Source: Duganella sp.
GTDB lineage: Bacteria > Pseudomonadota > Gammaproteobacteria > Burkholderiales > Burkholderiaceae_D
Assembly: GCA_026225475.1 (NCBI GenBank)
Contig: JAMFSU010000053.1
Coordinates: 89,832 to 153,831, forward strand
Direction of reading: 5' to 3'
Length of the DNA stretch: 64,000 nt
Below, piece by piece: positions 39,160-48,716 of this stretch (positions within the stretch are counted from its first letter, which is position 1; each line of letters starts with the position of its first letter). The position numbers and the translations under genes were made by a program. A model generated the notes under the pieces. It was not told where the DNA came from. It saw nothing but the letters and a program-made list of their open reading frames with translations, and did not search any database.

Positions 39160-40560
39160 TCAGGCGGTGCGCATCAGGCGCATCTTGAAATTGCGGCCCT
39201 TGATATTGCCGCTGGACAGACGTGTAAACGCCTTTTCGGCGATGCGGTAATCGAGTGCGACATAGGTCGTGAATTCGAAGACATTGATCTTGCCAACCTG
39301 TTCTTTGCTCAGACCAATCTCGCCAGTCAATGCTCCTAGCAGATCACCAGGGCGCAATTTGTCTTTCTTGCCACCTTGAATACACAAGGTGCGCATCGGT
39401 GCGCGCAAGACCGTGCCTTCATTGTCATCGAGGGCATTGATATCGAACCATTGCACCGATTTCTTTTGATATTCTTCGATCAGCTTGACCCAGCGTTTTT
39501 CGGTCGGGATACACAGATTCAGCGCCAGCCCTTTGTCGTGACCACGTCCGGTACGGCCGATGCGGTGAATGTGGACTTCGGTGTCACGTGTGACATCGAC
39601 GTTGATCACTGCGCTCAGGTTGGCAATGTCGAGGCCGCGTGCAGCAACGTCGGTGGCCACCAGCACCGAGCAGCTCTGATTGGCGAACTGCACCAGGATT
39701 TCATCGCGTTCGCGCTGTTCCAGGTCGCCATACAAGGCGAGAGCGCTGAACCCATGTGCACGTAATTCTTCGGCCAGTTCGCGGCAGTGAATCTTGGTGT
39801 TGCAAAAGGCCAGCGTCGAGACCGGTTGGTAGTGTTGCAACAGGCGTGCCACGGCGGTATTGCGCTGCTCTGCACTGACTTCAAAAAAACGTTGTTCGAT
39901 TTTGTCGCCATCGTGCTGTGCTTCGACCTTGATTTCGACTGGGTCGCGCAGAAAGCGCGCGCTGGCCTTGCGGATATCGTCAGGATACGTGGCCGAGAAC
40001 AGCAAGGTTTGCCGGCGCGCCGGACAGGCGCTGACGATACCTTCGATATCTTCATAAAAACCCATGTCGACCATGCGATCGGCCTCATCAAGCACCAGCG
40101 TCTGCACGGTGGACAGATTGATGCTGCCGCGTCCGATATGGTCGCGGATACGGCCGGGCGTGCCGACGACGATGTGGGTGCCGTGTTCCAGCGAGGCCAT
40201 TTGTGGACGCATGGCATTGCCGCCGCACAAGGTCAGGATCTTGATGTTGTCGGTGAAGCGCGCAATGCGGCGCAGTTCGTTCGACACCTGATCGGCCAGT
40301 TCGCGCGTTGGACATATCACCAGGCCCTGAATCGCGAAATAACTCGGATTGAGATGATGCAGCATGCCGATGCCGAAGGCTGCGGTCTTGCCGCTGCCAG
40401 TCTTGGCCTGGGCAATCAGATCGCGTCGCTCCAATACTGCGGGCAAGCTGCTGGCCTGGATTGTCGTCATTTCGTGATAGCCGAGCTGATCGAGATTGGC
40501 CAGCATGGCTGGCGTCAGCGCCAGGCTGGAAAAGGGGGCTGCGGGCGTTGGGTTGACCAT
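39160..40560 (-). CDS. dbpA: ATP-dependent RNA helicase DbpA
   Basis: 466-residue DEAD-box helicase that assists 50S assembly through hairpin 92 of 23S rRNA. Motifs in order: Q motif MTTIQASSLPAVL, AKTGSGKT, PTRELADQV, VLDEADRM, FSATYPDD, VLVATDVAARGLD and HRIGRTGRG. The C-terminal 75 residues (TLCIQGGKKDKLRPGDLLGALTG) form the DbpA RNA-binding domain that separates it from RhlE-type helicases. Confidence 0.92.
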   Translation of the reverse strand: MVNPTPAAPFSSLALTPAMLANLDQLGYHEMTTIQASSLPAVLERRDLIAQAKTGSGKTAAFGIGMLHHLNPSYFAIQGLVICPTRELADQVSNELRRIARFTDNIKILTLCGGNAMRPQMASLEHGTHIVVGTPGRIRDHIGRGSINLSTVQTLVLDEADRMVDMGFYEDIEGIVSACPARRQTLLFSATYPDDIRKASARFLRDPVEIKVEAQHDGDKIEQRFFEVSAEQRNTAVARLLQHYQPVSTLAFCNTKIHCRELAEELRAHGFSALALYGDLEQRERDEILVQFANQSCSVLVATDVAARGLDIANLSAVINVDVTRDTEVHIHRIGRTGRGHDKGLALNLCIPTEKRWVKLIEEYQKKSVQWFDINALDDNEGTVLRAPMRTLCIQGGKKDKLRPGDLLGALTGEIGLSKEQVGKINVFEFTTYVALDYRIAEKAFTRLSSGNIKGRNFKMRLMRTA

Positions 40561-40740
40561 GATTGGACTCGGCTACGAACGAAAGTGAAAGAAGTCTAAA
40601 GCAAGTTGGACCACGGTGCATCGCCAACGGAGCGGGCGAGTTGTCGTGATATCGGAATTAGTGCGCTAGATTTGCGCATACGGAGGATACAAAGCAAAAG
40701 GGCCTGCACGATGTTTCGTGTGCAAGCCCTTGCCTATAAC

Positions 40741-40817
<77 letters not shown>

Positions 40818-40959
40818 TCTGAGGGATCGAAGTGTACACAGCATCGATTTTCTTGGCAAGCATTGATTGCGGCAATGCGGAAAATAAGTTTGCATGCAGC
40901 GGTGGACGCCGGCCTGTAGTGCACATACACTGCGCCGTTAATTGAATGAGGGAGGGACT

Positions 40960-41175
40960 ATGACCTATGAAGAATATCTTGACGAAGTAACGACACTGAT
41001 CACGGAGTTGTATGACCTGACCGATGCAGATGCCATCAAGTTGGTGGTGCGGGCACAGGCCGATGAATTTTTTGTCGCACATGATGATCACGAAAGTATG
41101 CGTACCGAAGAACGCGCAATGCAAGATGCGCGCACCATCTACAAGCAGCGCAAGAAAACCCCGCTAAAGAAATAA
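40960..41175 (+). CDS. Small hypothetical protein, 71 residues
   Basis: Unrecognised protein with an acidic first half (MTYEEYLDEVTTLITELYDLTDADAIKLV) and a basic C-terminus (YKQRKKTPLKK). Mostly helical by appearance, no signal peptide or membrane segment, no cysteines. The start ATG 40960 is backed by GGAGGG directly upstream; an in-frame ATG at 40942 precedes that site. It is isolated between tRNA-fMet and the tandem small-protein genes. Confidence 0.65.
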   Translation: MTYEEYLDEVTTLITELYDLTDADAIKLVVRAQADEFFVAHDDHESMRTEERAMQDARTIYKQRKKTPLKK

Positions 41176-41398
41176 CGGTAGCGGCACGCTAACTATGGGC
41201 AGATTCTTCCAATTGATTACCTGGTCCTTCGCAAAGCCATTTTCCGTGTGCTGTCCGGCGATGTCTTACAAGTGTTTCGGAGGTCGAGCACGGCGTCGTG
41301 GCGGCTGCTTTGGGGTACAGTGAATCGGTGTTCTGAGGTCGTTCTGGCCAGGTTTGGTTCAGCGATCAAGGTACTGATTGATAAAAAGGAGAGTCCAT

Positions 41399-41725
41399 AT
41401 GAAGGCACGTCAACTCGTTATTACTGCAGCTTTTCTGGCCATGACCGGTACTGCAATGGCGCAAAGTACCGCCGCGCCGAATGCGCCGCCGACAGGCGGC
41501 ACCGTCAATGGTGCAACTTCGCCCGATCCGTTTGTGCAAAAGCGTCAATCTGATGCTGATGCAAAGGCAGAGTACAAGGCGAAAAACAAGGCCGCCAATC
41601 AACAAAGGCGCGCTGATAAAAAAGCTGCCAAGAAGGAATTGAAGCAGCAAAAACGTGAAGCTACCGCCGAGCGTAACGCCGAGCTGGCCAAGCAGCCGCC
41701 AGGAACGACTGACAAGGCGCCTTGA
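41399..41725 (+). CDS. Small exported basic protein, copy 1 of a tandem pair
   Basis: 108 residues with a signal peptide (MKARQLVITAAFLAMTGTAMA, cleavage near AMA-QS), then a GGTVNGATSPDPFVQKR motif and a very lysine/arginine-rich, coiled-coil-like tail (KNKAANQQRRADKKAAKKELKQQKREA). AAAAGGAGAG lies five bases before the start. The paralogue at 42011-42316 shares the signal peptide, the NGATSPDPFVQKR motif and the upstream region. Family and function not recognised; the composition suggests a periplasmic protein binding acidic polymers or lipids. Confidence 0.72.
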   Translation: MKARQLVITAAFLAMTGTAMAQSTAAPNAPPTGGTVNGATSPDPFVQKRQSDADAKAEYKAKNKAANQQRRADKKAAKKELKQQKREATAERNAELAKQPPGTTDKAP

Positions 41726-41780
41726 TCTGGTGAACGATTAGTTCCTGTCGGCACGACTCACGCGCCGACAGGTGAACCGC

Positions 41781-41811
41781 AAAAAAGCCTCTTCTGTGAA
41801 GAGGCTTTTTT
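41781..41811 (+). terminator. Terminator after exported-protein copy 1
   Basis: Perfect 14-bp stem (41781-41794 with 41798-41811), three-base loop and a T-run included in the right arm. Confidence 0.9.
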
Positions 41812-42010
41812 GCATGGTGGCGACAATTGGTAGTTGCGTGGATAAGCTGCACTTGCCAACAGATGAAAATGGCATGCTAGGACTCTTTTTTCCTAGTGTC
41901 ATGCTGGGTACTGTCCTGCTTGCGGTACAGTTGGATCAGTGTCCTGGCATCATCCTGACTGGGTTTGGTTCGGTGGTCTTGGCACTGCTTGATACAAAAG
42001 GAGATTTCAT

Positions 42011-42316
42011 ATGCAAGCACGTCAATTCGTTATTGCCGCAGCTTTGCTCGCCTTGGCGGGGGGGGCGATGGCACAAAGTAACTTACCACCAGGTGGTGGC
42101 ACAGCCAATGGGGCGACTTCGCCCGATCCGTTTGTGCAAAAGCGTCAGGCTGACTCAGAATCCAGAGCCCAGTACAGGGAAAGAAAGAAGGCTGCTAATC
42201 AGAAAAGCCGGGCTGAGAGAAGCGCTGCCAAAAAAGAGTTTCGGCAGCAAAGGGGGGCGTCTACTGCAACGCGTAATGCCGACTTGGCCAGACCGCAGAC
42301 TGACAGGGCGCCTTGA
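42011..42316 (+). CDS. Small exported basic protein, copy 2 of a tandem pair
   Basis: 101 residues, clearly homologous to the gene 0.6 kb upstream: signal peptide MQARQFVIAAALLALAGGAMA, identical NGATSPDPFVQKRQ motif and a basic tail now richer in arginine and serine. AAAAGGAG precedes the ATG. About 90 bp of upstream sequence is also similar between copies, so the duplicated unit included the promoter region. Divergence of the tails indicates an old duplication. Confidence 0.72.
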   Translation: MQARQFVIAAALLALAGGAMAQSNLPPGGGTANGATSPDPFVQKRQADSESRAQYRERKKAANQKSRAERSAAKKEFRQQRGASTATRNADLARPQTDRAP

Positions 42317-42377
42317 GCAGGATTATCGATAATCACGGATCGGCATTCAATCACCGGCAAGTGAACAGCCAATTGCT

Positions 42378-42404
42378 GATAGCCTCTTCGGTGAAGTGGC
42401 TATC
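42378..42404 (+). other. Degenerate copy of the upstream terminator hairpin
   Basis: An inverted repeat with outer arms GATAGCC and GGCTATC and an inner CTTCGGTGAAG resembles the copy-1 terminator (shared GCCTCTTC and GTGAAG) but has a changed outer stem and no T-run. Confidence 0.55.
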
Positions 42405-42417
42405 GGTATCGCAGGTA

Positions 42418-43227
42418 CTACATTCTGGCAGCACGTGCCAGAATGATGACCCAGTCGCGCCATTGCAATTGAGGGCGATGGCGAAATACATCGCCTTCAA
42501 TCTTTTCCAGACATTCCAGAATTCGTAGGCCGCCTTGTATCACCAGGCGCAATTCCCAACCGATCCGGCCGGGAAGGCGCTTGGGCAATGTTGCGCCTGA
42601 CTGCATCAGCGTACGTGCGCGCGTAATTTCAAATTGCATCAGCGCCTGCCAATTGGCATTGTTATTTCCGTCGGCAATTTGCTGTTCATTTACCCCAAAA
42701 CGCCGCAAATCTTCTTGCGGCACATAGACCCGTTGCTTTTGCCAATCAATGGCGATGTCTTGCCAGAAATTGATCAATTGCAAGGCGCTGCAAATGGCAT
42801 CGGCATCGCGCAGGTTTTGCGGGGTTGCTGTTTGGTACAAATGCAGCATCAACTGCCCGACCGGATTGGCCGAGCGTCGGCAATAGTCGGACAGGCTGGC
42901 GAAATCCGTATAACGAGTGGTCAGCACATCCTGCTTGAATGCCGACAGCAAATCGCGCAGCGGTGCCAGTGGCAGTTTGTGGCTGCGCACGGTCTTTGCC
43001 AGCGAGGCAAAGAGCGCATCGTTGCTGATGCCGCCGGTTTCCATTAGATTGAGTTCCTGCTCATAAGCCGTCAATGCGGCTAGCCTTTGCGCGGCCGTGG
43101 CATCGCCTTCGTCGGCGATATCGTCGGCGCTACGCGCAAATGCATAAATGGCCTTTACTGCCGGACGCAGATGCGCCGGCAGCAGAATTGAGGCAACGGG
43201 AAAATTTTCGTAATGATTGACGGCCAT
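42418..43227 (-). CDS. hpnC: Squalene synthase HpnC (hydroxysqualene synthase)
   Basis: 269-residue isoprenyl synthase converting presqualene diphosphate to hydroxysqualene. The two aspartate motifs are RSADDIADEGD near residue 33 and NFWQDIAIDWQKQRVYVP near 150; the first residues MAVNHYENFPVASILLP are typical of HpnC. ATG at 43227 is selected on that basis over an in-frame ATG at 43380. It is separated from hpnD-yxeA-hpnE by about 4.5 kb of unrelated genes. Confidence 0.88.
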   Translation of the reverse strand: MAVNHYENFPVASILLPAHLRPAVKAIYAFARSADDIADEGDATAAQRLAALTAYEQELNLMETGGISNDALFASLAKTVRSHKLPLAPLRDLLSAFKQDVLTTRYTDFASLSDYCRRSANPVGQLMLHLYQTATPQNLRDADAICSALQLINFWQDIAIDWQKQRVYVPQEDLRRFGVNEQQIADGNNNANWQALMQFEITRARTLMQSGATLPKRLPGRIGWELRLVIQGGLRILECLEKIEGDVFRHRPQLQWRDWVIILARAARM

Positions 43228-43491
43228 GCAAACGCTTCGAAAGAGTCGACGGGTTGAATTTTGCTGCTCAGCATAGTAATGGAAAAAATTGTTTCCACGG
43301 AGTCGATAGTTGGCAAGGGAGTCGTAGCGATAAAAAACGCAGACAGTCTGGCACGCTTGCAGTAGAATAGCGGGCTGCAATAAATAACACTACCTCATCG
43401 ACAGCGCCGTACAGTCCCGTTCAGCAATGTATGCAGAGTCAGCTTCCCGAAGCTGGTCGCAACAGAATGGCGTCGATGATGCACCCCTTTA

Positions 43492-43578
43492 GCGAGGATG
43501 GCGAAATTGGTAGACGCACCAGGTTTAGGTCCTGACGCCAGCAATGGTGTAGGGGTTCGAGTCCCCTTCCTCGCACCA
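43492..43578 (+). tRNA. tRNA-Leu (UAG)
   Basis: 87-nt class II tRNA with encoded CCA. Acceptor arms GCGAGGA/TCCTCGC pair fully; anticodon loop TTTAGGT gives UAG; a long variable arm (GACGCCAGCAATGGTG region) and T-loop GGTTCGAGTCC are present. Confidence 0.96.
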
Positions 43579-43723
43579 TCACTCCTTTTTCATTTGTTTT
43601 CGGTCTTTGGTCCGGGCCAGGCTTTATTGCGCATGCAGATGTGTCAATCATTGCCAGTCTCGGGCGGTGCGTTGGCTCGGTAAATTTGAGTTCCGGCGCA
43701 AGTCGATCAATAGCGAGGTCAAT

Positions 43724-43948
43724 ATGCTGTACCGGCACTACAAAGGTGGAATCTACGAATTCCTGCACGAAGCCACATTAGAAGTCGATTTGACGCCGAT
43801 GGTAGTTTATCGGGCGTTGGCTGACGGTACGATCTGGATTCGGCCGCAGGCGGTGTTTCATGAAATGATTGAGATTGATGGTAAATCGGTGCGGCGATTT
43901 GCACCTATGGACGAGATCTCTGGGCTAGCGGCACCGGCAGCCAGTTAG
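43724..43948 (+). CDS. DUF1653 family protein
   Basis: 74-residue protein starting MLYRHYKGGIYEFL, the usual DUF1653 opening, with VDLTPMVVYRALADGTIWIRP and a terminal FHEMIEIDG. GAGG lies five bases upstream of the ATG. Function unknown. It precedes creA by 25 bp and may be co-transcribed. Confidence 0.78.
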   Translation: MLYRHYKGGIYEFLHEATLEVDLTPMVVYRALADGTIWIRPQAVFHEMIEIDGKSVRRFAPMDEISGLAAPAAS

Positions 43949-43973
43949 TTTTCTAGGAAAGCAGGGAGAGTAT

Positions 43974-44459
43974 ATGCATCGGTTTTTATGTCGCACCATC
44001 ATGGGTAGTGTGTTGCTGTTGGGGGTGGCCGCTGCGGTCCATGCGGAGGATTTGGGCGACGTCAGTACGGCATTCCGCTGGCTCGGCAAGAATGACCGCA
44101 TTGCAATCGAGGCATACGACGATCCCAAGGTGTTCGGCGTGACTTGTTACGTATCGCGTGCGCGTACTGGCGGTGTCAAGGGCACAATCGGTCTGGCCGA
44201 GGATAAGTCGGAAGCCTCGATTGCCTGCCGTCAGGTGGCTTCAGTGGTGACGTTCAAGGGTGTATTGCCGCTGCAAGAGGATGTGTTTACCGAGCGCATG
44301 TCGTTGCTGTTCAAGCGTTTGCATATTGTGCGTATTGTTGACGTGAAGCGCAACACGCTGGTGTATCTAACTTATTCCGATAAATTGATCGATGGCAGTC
44401 CGATGAATGCCATTACGGCCGTACCGGTCAATCCGGCAACACCGATTCCGGTCAGGTAG
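43974..44459 (+). CDS. creA: CreA family protein
   Basis: 161-residue exported protein with a signal peptide (cleavage near VHAED) and the CreA domain: GDVSTAFRWLGKNDRIAIEAYDDPKVFGVTCYVSRA and the strongly conserved GGVKGTIGLAEDKSEASIACRQ. Widely conserved in proteobacteria, role unknown; the name comes from the E. coli creABCD locus, whose other genes are absent here. Confidence 0.87.
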   Translation: MHRFLCRTIMGSVLLLGVAAAVHAEDLGDVSTAFRWLGKNDRIAIEAYDDPKVFGVTCYVSRARTGGVKGTIGLAEDKSEASIACRQVASVVTFKGVLPLQEDVFTERMSLLFKRLHIVRIVDVKRNTLVYLTYSDKLIDGSPMNAITAVPVNPATPIPVR

Positions 44460-44604
44460 GCGCCGCTGGCGCCGTGAGCTTTGTCAGAGTAATAAGTTGC
44501 GCAGAAAAAAATTGCTGACGCCTGTTCTGACGGGCTGGCCAGCGGCCCGCAACAGGGCTGCTGGCGGCCTGATTGGCCGTTTTTCTTCATGCAAACATGG
44601 GGTT

Positions 44605-44633
44605 TTGGCGCAACGGCATCTTTTCCGTATAAA
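44605..44633 (+). promoter_or_regulatory. Sigma-70-like promoter of tig
   Basis: TTGGCG at 44605-44610 and TATAAA at 44628-44633 are separated by 17 bp. Predicted transcription start near 44640 gives a leader of about 95 nt before tig. Confidence 0.55.
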
Positions 44634-44648
44634 ATAGCGGACTTTAGC

Positions 44649-44703
44649 GCGTCCGGGTAGCGCGTAAGACAGCGGTTTCACCGTTGTTTGCTGGCCGGGA
44701 CGC
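44649..44703 (+). other. Structured leader of the tig mRNA
   Basis: Complementary ends (44649-44656 and 44695-44703, one bulge) enclose a smaller hairpin around CGGTTTCACCG. It lies inside the predicted tig leader and ends 33 bp before the start codon. It resembles a tRNA acceptor end but has no T-arm. Confidence 0.4.
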
Positions 44704-44736
44704 ACCACAGAATTTATTAATTTTTGGACGATTCAC

Positions 44737-46086
44737 ATGGCAACTGCAGTCGAAACTCTGAGCAAACTTGAGCGCCGTATCACCCTGACATTCCCTCTGG
44801 CCGATGTGCAGGCTGAAGTGGAAAAACGCCTGAAAGTGCGCGCGCGCACTGCCAAGGCGCCAGGCTTCCGTCCAGGTAAAGTGCCAATGAAGATGGTCGC
44901 CGCGCAATATGGCTACCAGGTCGAATCCGAAGTCCTCAACGACAAGGTCGGTCGTGCATTTAACGACGTAGCTGTGGAAAACAACCTGCGCGTAGCCGGT
45001 TTTCCACGCATTGAACCAAAAACCAGCGAAGGTGTGGCTGAAGGTTCGGTGGCGTTTGACGCAACATTTGAAGTCTACCCAGAAGTCGTGGTTGGCGATC
45101 TGACTGCCGCTGAAGTCGAAAAAACCACCTCGGCTGTGTCCGAAGTGGAAATCGACAAAACGCTGGACATCCTGCGCAAGCAACGTGTGCATTATCACGT
45201 CAAGGGTGAGCAAGGTGCGCATGGTGATGGCGGTGCGGATCAATCGGCACAAAGCGGCGACCGCGCTACTGTGGATTTCGTCGGCAAGATCGACGGCGTG
45301 GAGTTTCAGGGCGGCAAGGCTGATGCGTTCCCGTTCGTGCTCGGCGAAGGTCGCATGCTGCCAGAGTTCGAAGCAGCAACATTGGGCCTGAAGGTCGGTG
45401 AGTCAAAGAGTTTTTCATTGGCATTCCCAGCGGATTACCATGGTAAGGACGTGGCCGGCAAGACTGCCGAATTCACCATCACGCTGCAAAAACTGGAATG
45501 GGCGCATCTGCCGGAAGTTGATGGCGAATTCGCCAAGTCGCTTGGTATCGAAGACGGCGATCTGATCAAGATGCGTGAAGATATCAAGCGTAACCTCGAG
45601 CGCGAAGTCAGCGCCCGTACCAAGGCCAAGACCAAAGACAGCGTCATGGATGCCTTGATCAAGGTCAGCGAGCTGGAAGTGCCTAAGGCCTTGATCGAGC
45701 AAGATGTCGAGCGCCTGATGGAAATGGCTCAGCAAGACATGCAACAACGTGGCATGGATCCTAAGGGCATGCAATTGCCGCGCGAATTGTTCGCTGCACA
45801 AGCTGAGCGCCGCGTGCGTCTGGGCCTGATCCTGGCTGACGTGGTCAAGAACAACAAGCTGGAAGCGACTGAAGAGCAAGTCAAGGCACAAGTGGAAGAC
45901 TTCGCACAAAGCTACGAAGATCCACAACAAGTGCTGAAGTACTACTTCAGCGACCGTCGCCGTCTGGCTGAAGTCGAAGCTCTTGTTTTGGAAGAAAACG
46001 TCGTCAACTATGTGTTGGGTAAATCCAAAGTTTCCGAGAAGCCAGTCGCATTTGACGCATTGATGGGCAATCAGCCACAAGCGTAA
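44737..46086 (+). CDS. tig: Trigger factor
   Basis: 449-residue ribosome-bound chaperone with peptidyl-prolyl isomerase activity. The N-terminal ribosome-binding signature [10 protein letters not shown] is at about residues 45-54, the FKBP-type domain at about 165-255 ([20 protein letters not shown]), and the helical C-terminal arms after that. An extra Gly/Asp/Ser-rich stretch ([18 protein letters not shown]) precedes the FKBP domain. Heads the classic tig-clpP-clpX-lon order. Confidence 0.95.
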   Translation: MATAVETLSKLERRITLTFPLADVQAEVEKRLKVRARTAKAPGFRPGKVPMKMVAAQYGYQVESEVLNDKVGRAFNDVAVENNLRVAGFPRIEPKTSEGVAEGSVAFDATFEVYPEVVVGDLTAAEVEKTTSAVSEVEIDKTLDILRKQRVHYHVKGEQGAHGDGGADQSAQSGDRATVDFVGKIDGVEFQGGKADAFPFVLGEGRMLPEFEAATLGLKVGESKSFSLAFPADYHGKDVAGKTAEFTITLQKLEWAHLPEVDGEFAKSLGIEDGDLIKMREDIKRNLEREVSARTKAKTKDSVMDALIKVSELEVPKALIEQDVERLMEMAQQDMQQRGMDPKGMQLPRELFAAQAERRVRLGLILADVVKNNKLEATEEQVKAQVEDFAQSYEDPQQVLKYYFSDRRRLAEVEALVLEENVVNYVLGKSKVSEKPVAFDALMGNQPQA

Positions 46087-46138
46087 TGCCATCTTCTCGG
46101 GTAACATCAGAGAAGTCTTAGACGCATAAGGAATGCAC

Positions 46139-46765
46139 ATGACAGGTTTCATTAGGCAGTCGGCACTGGATACGGAAATGCTCGGCATGGTGCCGATGGT
46201 GATTGAGCAAAGTGGTCGCGGCGAGCGTGCGTATGATATTTATTCGCGCTTGCTGAAGGAGCGCATCATTTTTCTGGTTGGACCAGTCAATGATGCGTCG
46301 GCCAATTTGATCGTGGCGCAGTTGCTGTTCTTGGAAAGCGAAAATCCGGATAAAGATATTTCACTCTATATCAATTCACCAGGTGGTTCGGTGTCGGCCG
46401 GTATGGCGATTTTCGACACGATGCAGTTCGTCAAGCCGCAAGTCTCGACGCTGTGTACCGGTCTGGCTGCATCGATGGGTGCTTTCCTGCTGGCGGCAGG
46501 TGCCAAGGGCAAACGTTTTTCCTTGCCTAATTCGCGCATTATGATTCACCAGCCATTGGGTGGTGCGCAAGGTCAGGCTTCGGATATCGAGATCCAGGCG
46601 CGTGAAATTCTGTATCTGCGTGAACGTCTGAACGCCATCTTGGCGGAAAAGACTGGTCGCACCACTGATCAGATTGGTAAGGACACGGATCGCGATAACT
46701 TCATGTCTGCCGATGCGGCCGTTGAATATGGCTTGATCGATCAGGTATTGAAAGAACGTGCCTGA
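46139..46765 (+). CDS. clpP: ATP-dependent Clp protease proteolytic subunit (ClpP)
   Basis: 208-residue serine peptidase that forms the tetradecameric ClpP barrel. The catalytic triad is S112 (AASMGAF), H137 (MIHQPLGG) and D186 (TDRDNF). ATG 46139 is chosen because AAGGA lies six bases upstream; an in-frame ATG at 46133 abuts that site. Works with ClpX encoded 0.4 kb downstream. Confidence 0.95.
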   Translation: MTGFIRQSALDTEMLGMVPMVIEQSGRGERAYDIYSRLLKERIIFLVGPVNDASANLIVAQLLFLESENPDKDISLYINSPGGSVSAGMAIFDTMQFVKPQVSTLCTGLAASMGAFLLAAGAKGKRFSLPNSRIMIHQPLGGAQGQASDIEIQAREILYLRERLNAILAEKTGRTTDQIGKDTDRDNFMSADAAVEYGLIDQVLKERA

Positions 46766-46788
46766 TTGAGTTGGACTCAATCTGTTGC

Positions 46789-46824
46789 AAACAAAACCCA
46801 CCATTGATGGTGGGTTTTGTTTTT
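46789..46824 (+). terminator. Terminator after clpP
   Basis: 14-bp stem (46789-46802 with 46809-46822) and T-rich end. The remaining 358 bp up to clpX (46825-47182) are AT-rich; I see no gene and no clear promoter in them, though clpX must have its own. Confidence 0.85.
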
Positions 46825-47182
46825 GGCGGAGGCGATTTTGAGATTAAGCTTGCTTGGCCTCATCGCTGTTGAGCAAACACACATTGCGGTGGGGAAATGC
46901 GAGCCAGAAATGCAGTGGCTAAGACGGTCAAGTCTATTTTTTTGCCAAAATGATGAATTTTTTATTGCATTGTATTATATGAATGTCATTTGGCATGAAC
47001 TGCGCCATAGTAGCGCGTGCCATCCTTCAATTAGCGGTCAGATTCCACCTCATTGCTTTTCTTGTCTGCGGTCCCATATGGGTTAGGCTAAGGCTATTCC
47101 TGCTCGCTTCAAATATTGCGATTCCGTGACGAATCATCAAATCGCAGGTATGATCAAACCGTATCCTATTCAAGTGCCCTAT

Positions 47183-48448
47183 ATGTCCGAGAAAAAATCT
47201 TCCAGTGGCGAAAAGCTGCTTTACTGCTCGTTTTGTGGCAAAAGTCAGCATGAAGTCAAGAAACTGATCGCCGGTCCGTCGGTATTTATCTGTGATGAAT
47301 GCATCGATCTGTGCAATGACATTATTCGCGACGAGGCTTCCAGTGTTGAATCGGTCGCCGGTGCCAAGTCAGACTTGCCAACCCCGCAAGAAATTTCCGA
47401 GTTGCTCGATCAATATGTGATCGGTCAGGCAACTGCCAAGCGCATTCTGTCGGTAGCGGTGTACAACCATTACAAGCGCCTCAAGCATCTCGGCAAGAAG
47501 GATGATATCGAACTGGCCAAGAGCAATATTCTGCTGGTCGGTCCAACCGGTTCGGGCAAGACGCTGCTGGCGCAAACACTGGCACGCATGCTCAATGTGC
47601 CGTTTGTGATTGCTGATGCTACCACCTTGACAGAAGCCGGCTACGTTGGTGAAGACGTCGAGAACATCATTCAGAAGCTGTTGCAGAATTGCAATTACGA
47701 AGTCGAGAAGGCACAGAGAGGTATTGTCTATATCGATGAAATCGACAAGATTTCGCGTAAATCGGACAATCCATCGATTACCCGTGATGTCTCCGGTGAA
47801 GGCGTGCAGCAGGCGCTGCTCAAGCTGATCGAAGGCACTATGGCATCGGTGCCGCCACAGGGCGGGCGCAAGCATCCGAACCAGGATTTCGTGCAAATTG
47901 ACACGACCAACATCATGTTTATTTGTGGTGGTGCGTTTGATGGCCTGGCAAAGATCATTTCCGAGCGTTCTGAAAAGAGCGGCATAGGTTTCTCTGCGAA
48001 CGTCAAGAGCCAGACCCAAAAGACTGCCAGCGAAGTTCTGTTGTCGGCTGAGCCTGACGATCTGGTCAAGTTCGGCTTGATTCCAGAGTTGGTTGGACGT
48101 CTGCCAGTGATTGCGACGCTCAATGAATTGAATGAAGAGGCCTTGATCCAGATTTTGCTGGAGCCAAAAAATGCCTTGATCAAGCAATACTCCAAGCTGT
48201 TGCAAATGGAAGGCGCCGAACTGGAAATCCGTCCGGCTGCACTGCAAGCGATTGCCAAGAAGGCCTTGGCACGCAAGACCGGGGCGCGTGGACTGCGATC
48301 GATTCTGGAATACGCCTTGCTGGACGTGATGTACGAATTGCCGAGCCAGCAAAATGTCGCCAAGGTGGTCATTGATGAAAATACCATCACCAATGGCGCC
48401 AAGCCGCTGCTGATTTATCATGAGCAGCCCAAGGTGTCGGGCGCATAA
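47183..48448 (+). CDS. clpX: ATP-dependent Clp protease ATPase subunit (ClpX)
   Basis: 421-residue AAA+ unfoldase. N-terminal zinc-binding domain has four cysteines (YCSFCGKSQ and [10 protein letters not shown]); ATPase motifs are GPTGSGKT and [10 protein letters not shown]; the pore loop GYVGED and sensor [10 protein letters not shown] follow. ATG 47183 gives the family start [15 protein letters not shown]; in-frame GTG 47126 and ATG 47150 would add a leader. The terminator after clpP shows it is transcribed at least partly on its own. Confidence 0.95.
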   Translation: MSEKKSSSGEKLLYCSFCGKSQHEVKKLIAGPSVFICDECIDLCNDIIRDEASSVESVAGAKSDLPTPQEISELLDQYVIGQATAKRILSVAVYNHYKRLKHLGKKDDIELAKSNILLVGPTGSGKTLLAQTLARMLNVPFVIADATTLTEAGYVGEDVENIIQKLLQNCNYEVEKAQRGIVYIDEIDKISRKSDNPSITRDVSGEGVQQALLKLIEGTMASVPPQGGRKHPNQDFVQIDTTNIMFICGGAFDGLAKIISERSEKSGIGFSANVKSQTQKTASEVLLSAEPDDLVKFGLIPELVGRLPVIATLNELNEEALIQILLEPKNALIKQYSKLLQMEGAELEIRPAALQAIAKKALARKTGARGLRSILEYALLDVMYELPSQQNVAKVVIDENTITNGAKPLLIYHEQPKVSGA

Positions 48449-48569
48449 GCTGGTGTTTAACGCTCAGGCTTACTCAGTGAATTTCATCCGGACTGAAAAT
48501 CTCCTGGACGAAATTCAGTTAGGCTAAAAGCGGTACAATAAACCGCGGAAACACTCCGGCTTCCATCGT

Positions 48570-48607
48570 AAAGCCACCCGAGGGCGACTTCGTGTGTGGC
48601 TTTTTTT
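48570..48607 (+). terminator. Terminator after clpX
   Basis: 8-bp stem (48570-48577 with 48596-48603) enclosing a second small hairpin, followed by T residues. Between clpX and this terminator, 48478-48489 and 48506-48517 form another imperfect 12-bp inverted repeat without T-run. Confidence 0.75.
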
Positions 48608-48716
48608 ATTTGTTGTTTTCGCAGTAATAAGTTGTCGTGTATTTATTGATTATTTGGGCTTGTGTTTTAGCAGCTCGCGCCAACATCACTAACAGTAACT
48701 TTTGATAAGGCTCGCC

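Noticed and set aside
44649..44706. tRNA-like sequence before tig ending in ACCA
   Set aside because: No T-arm with TTCGA, no D-arm consensus and only about 55 nt long; kept only as a leader structure.
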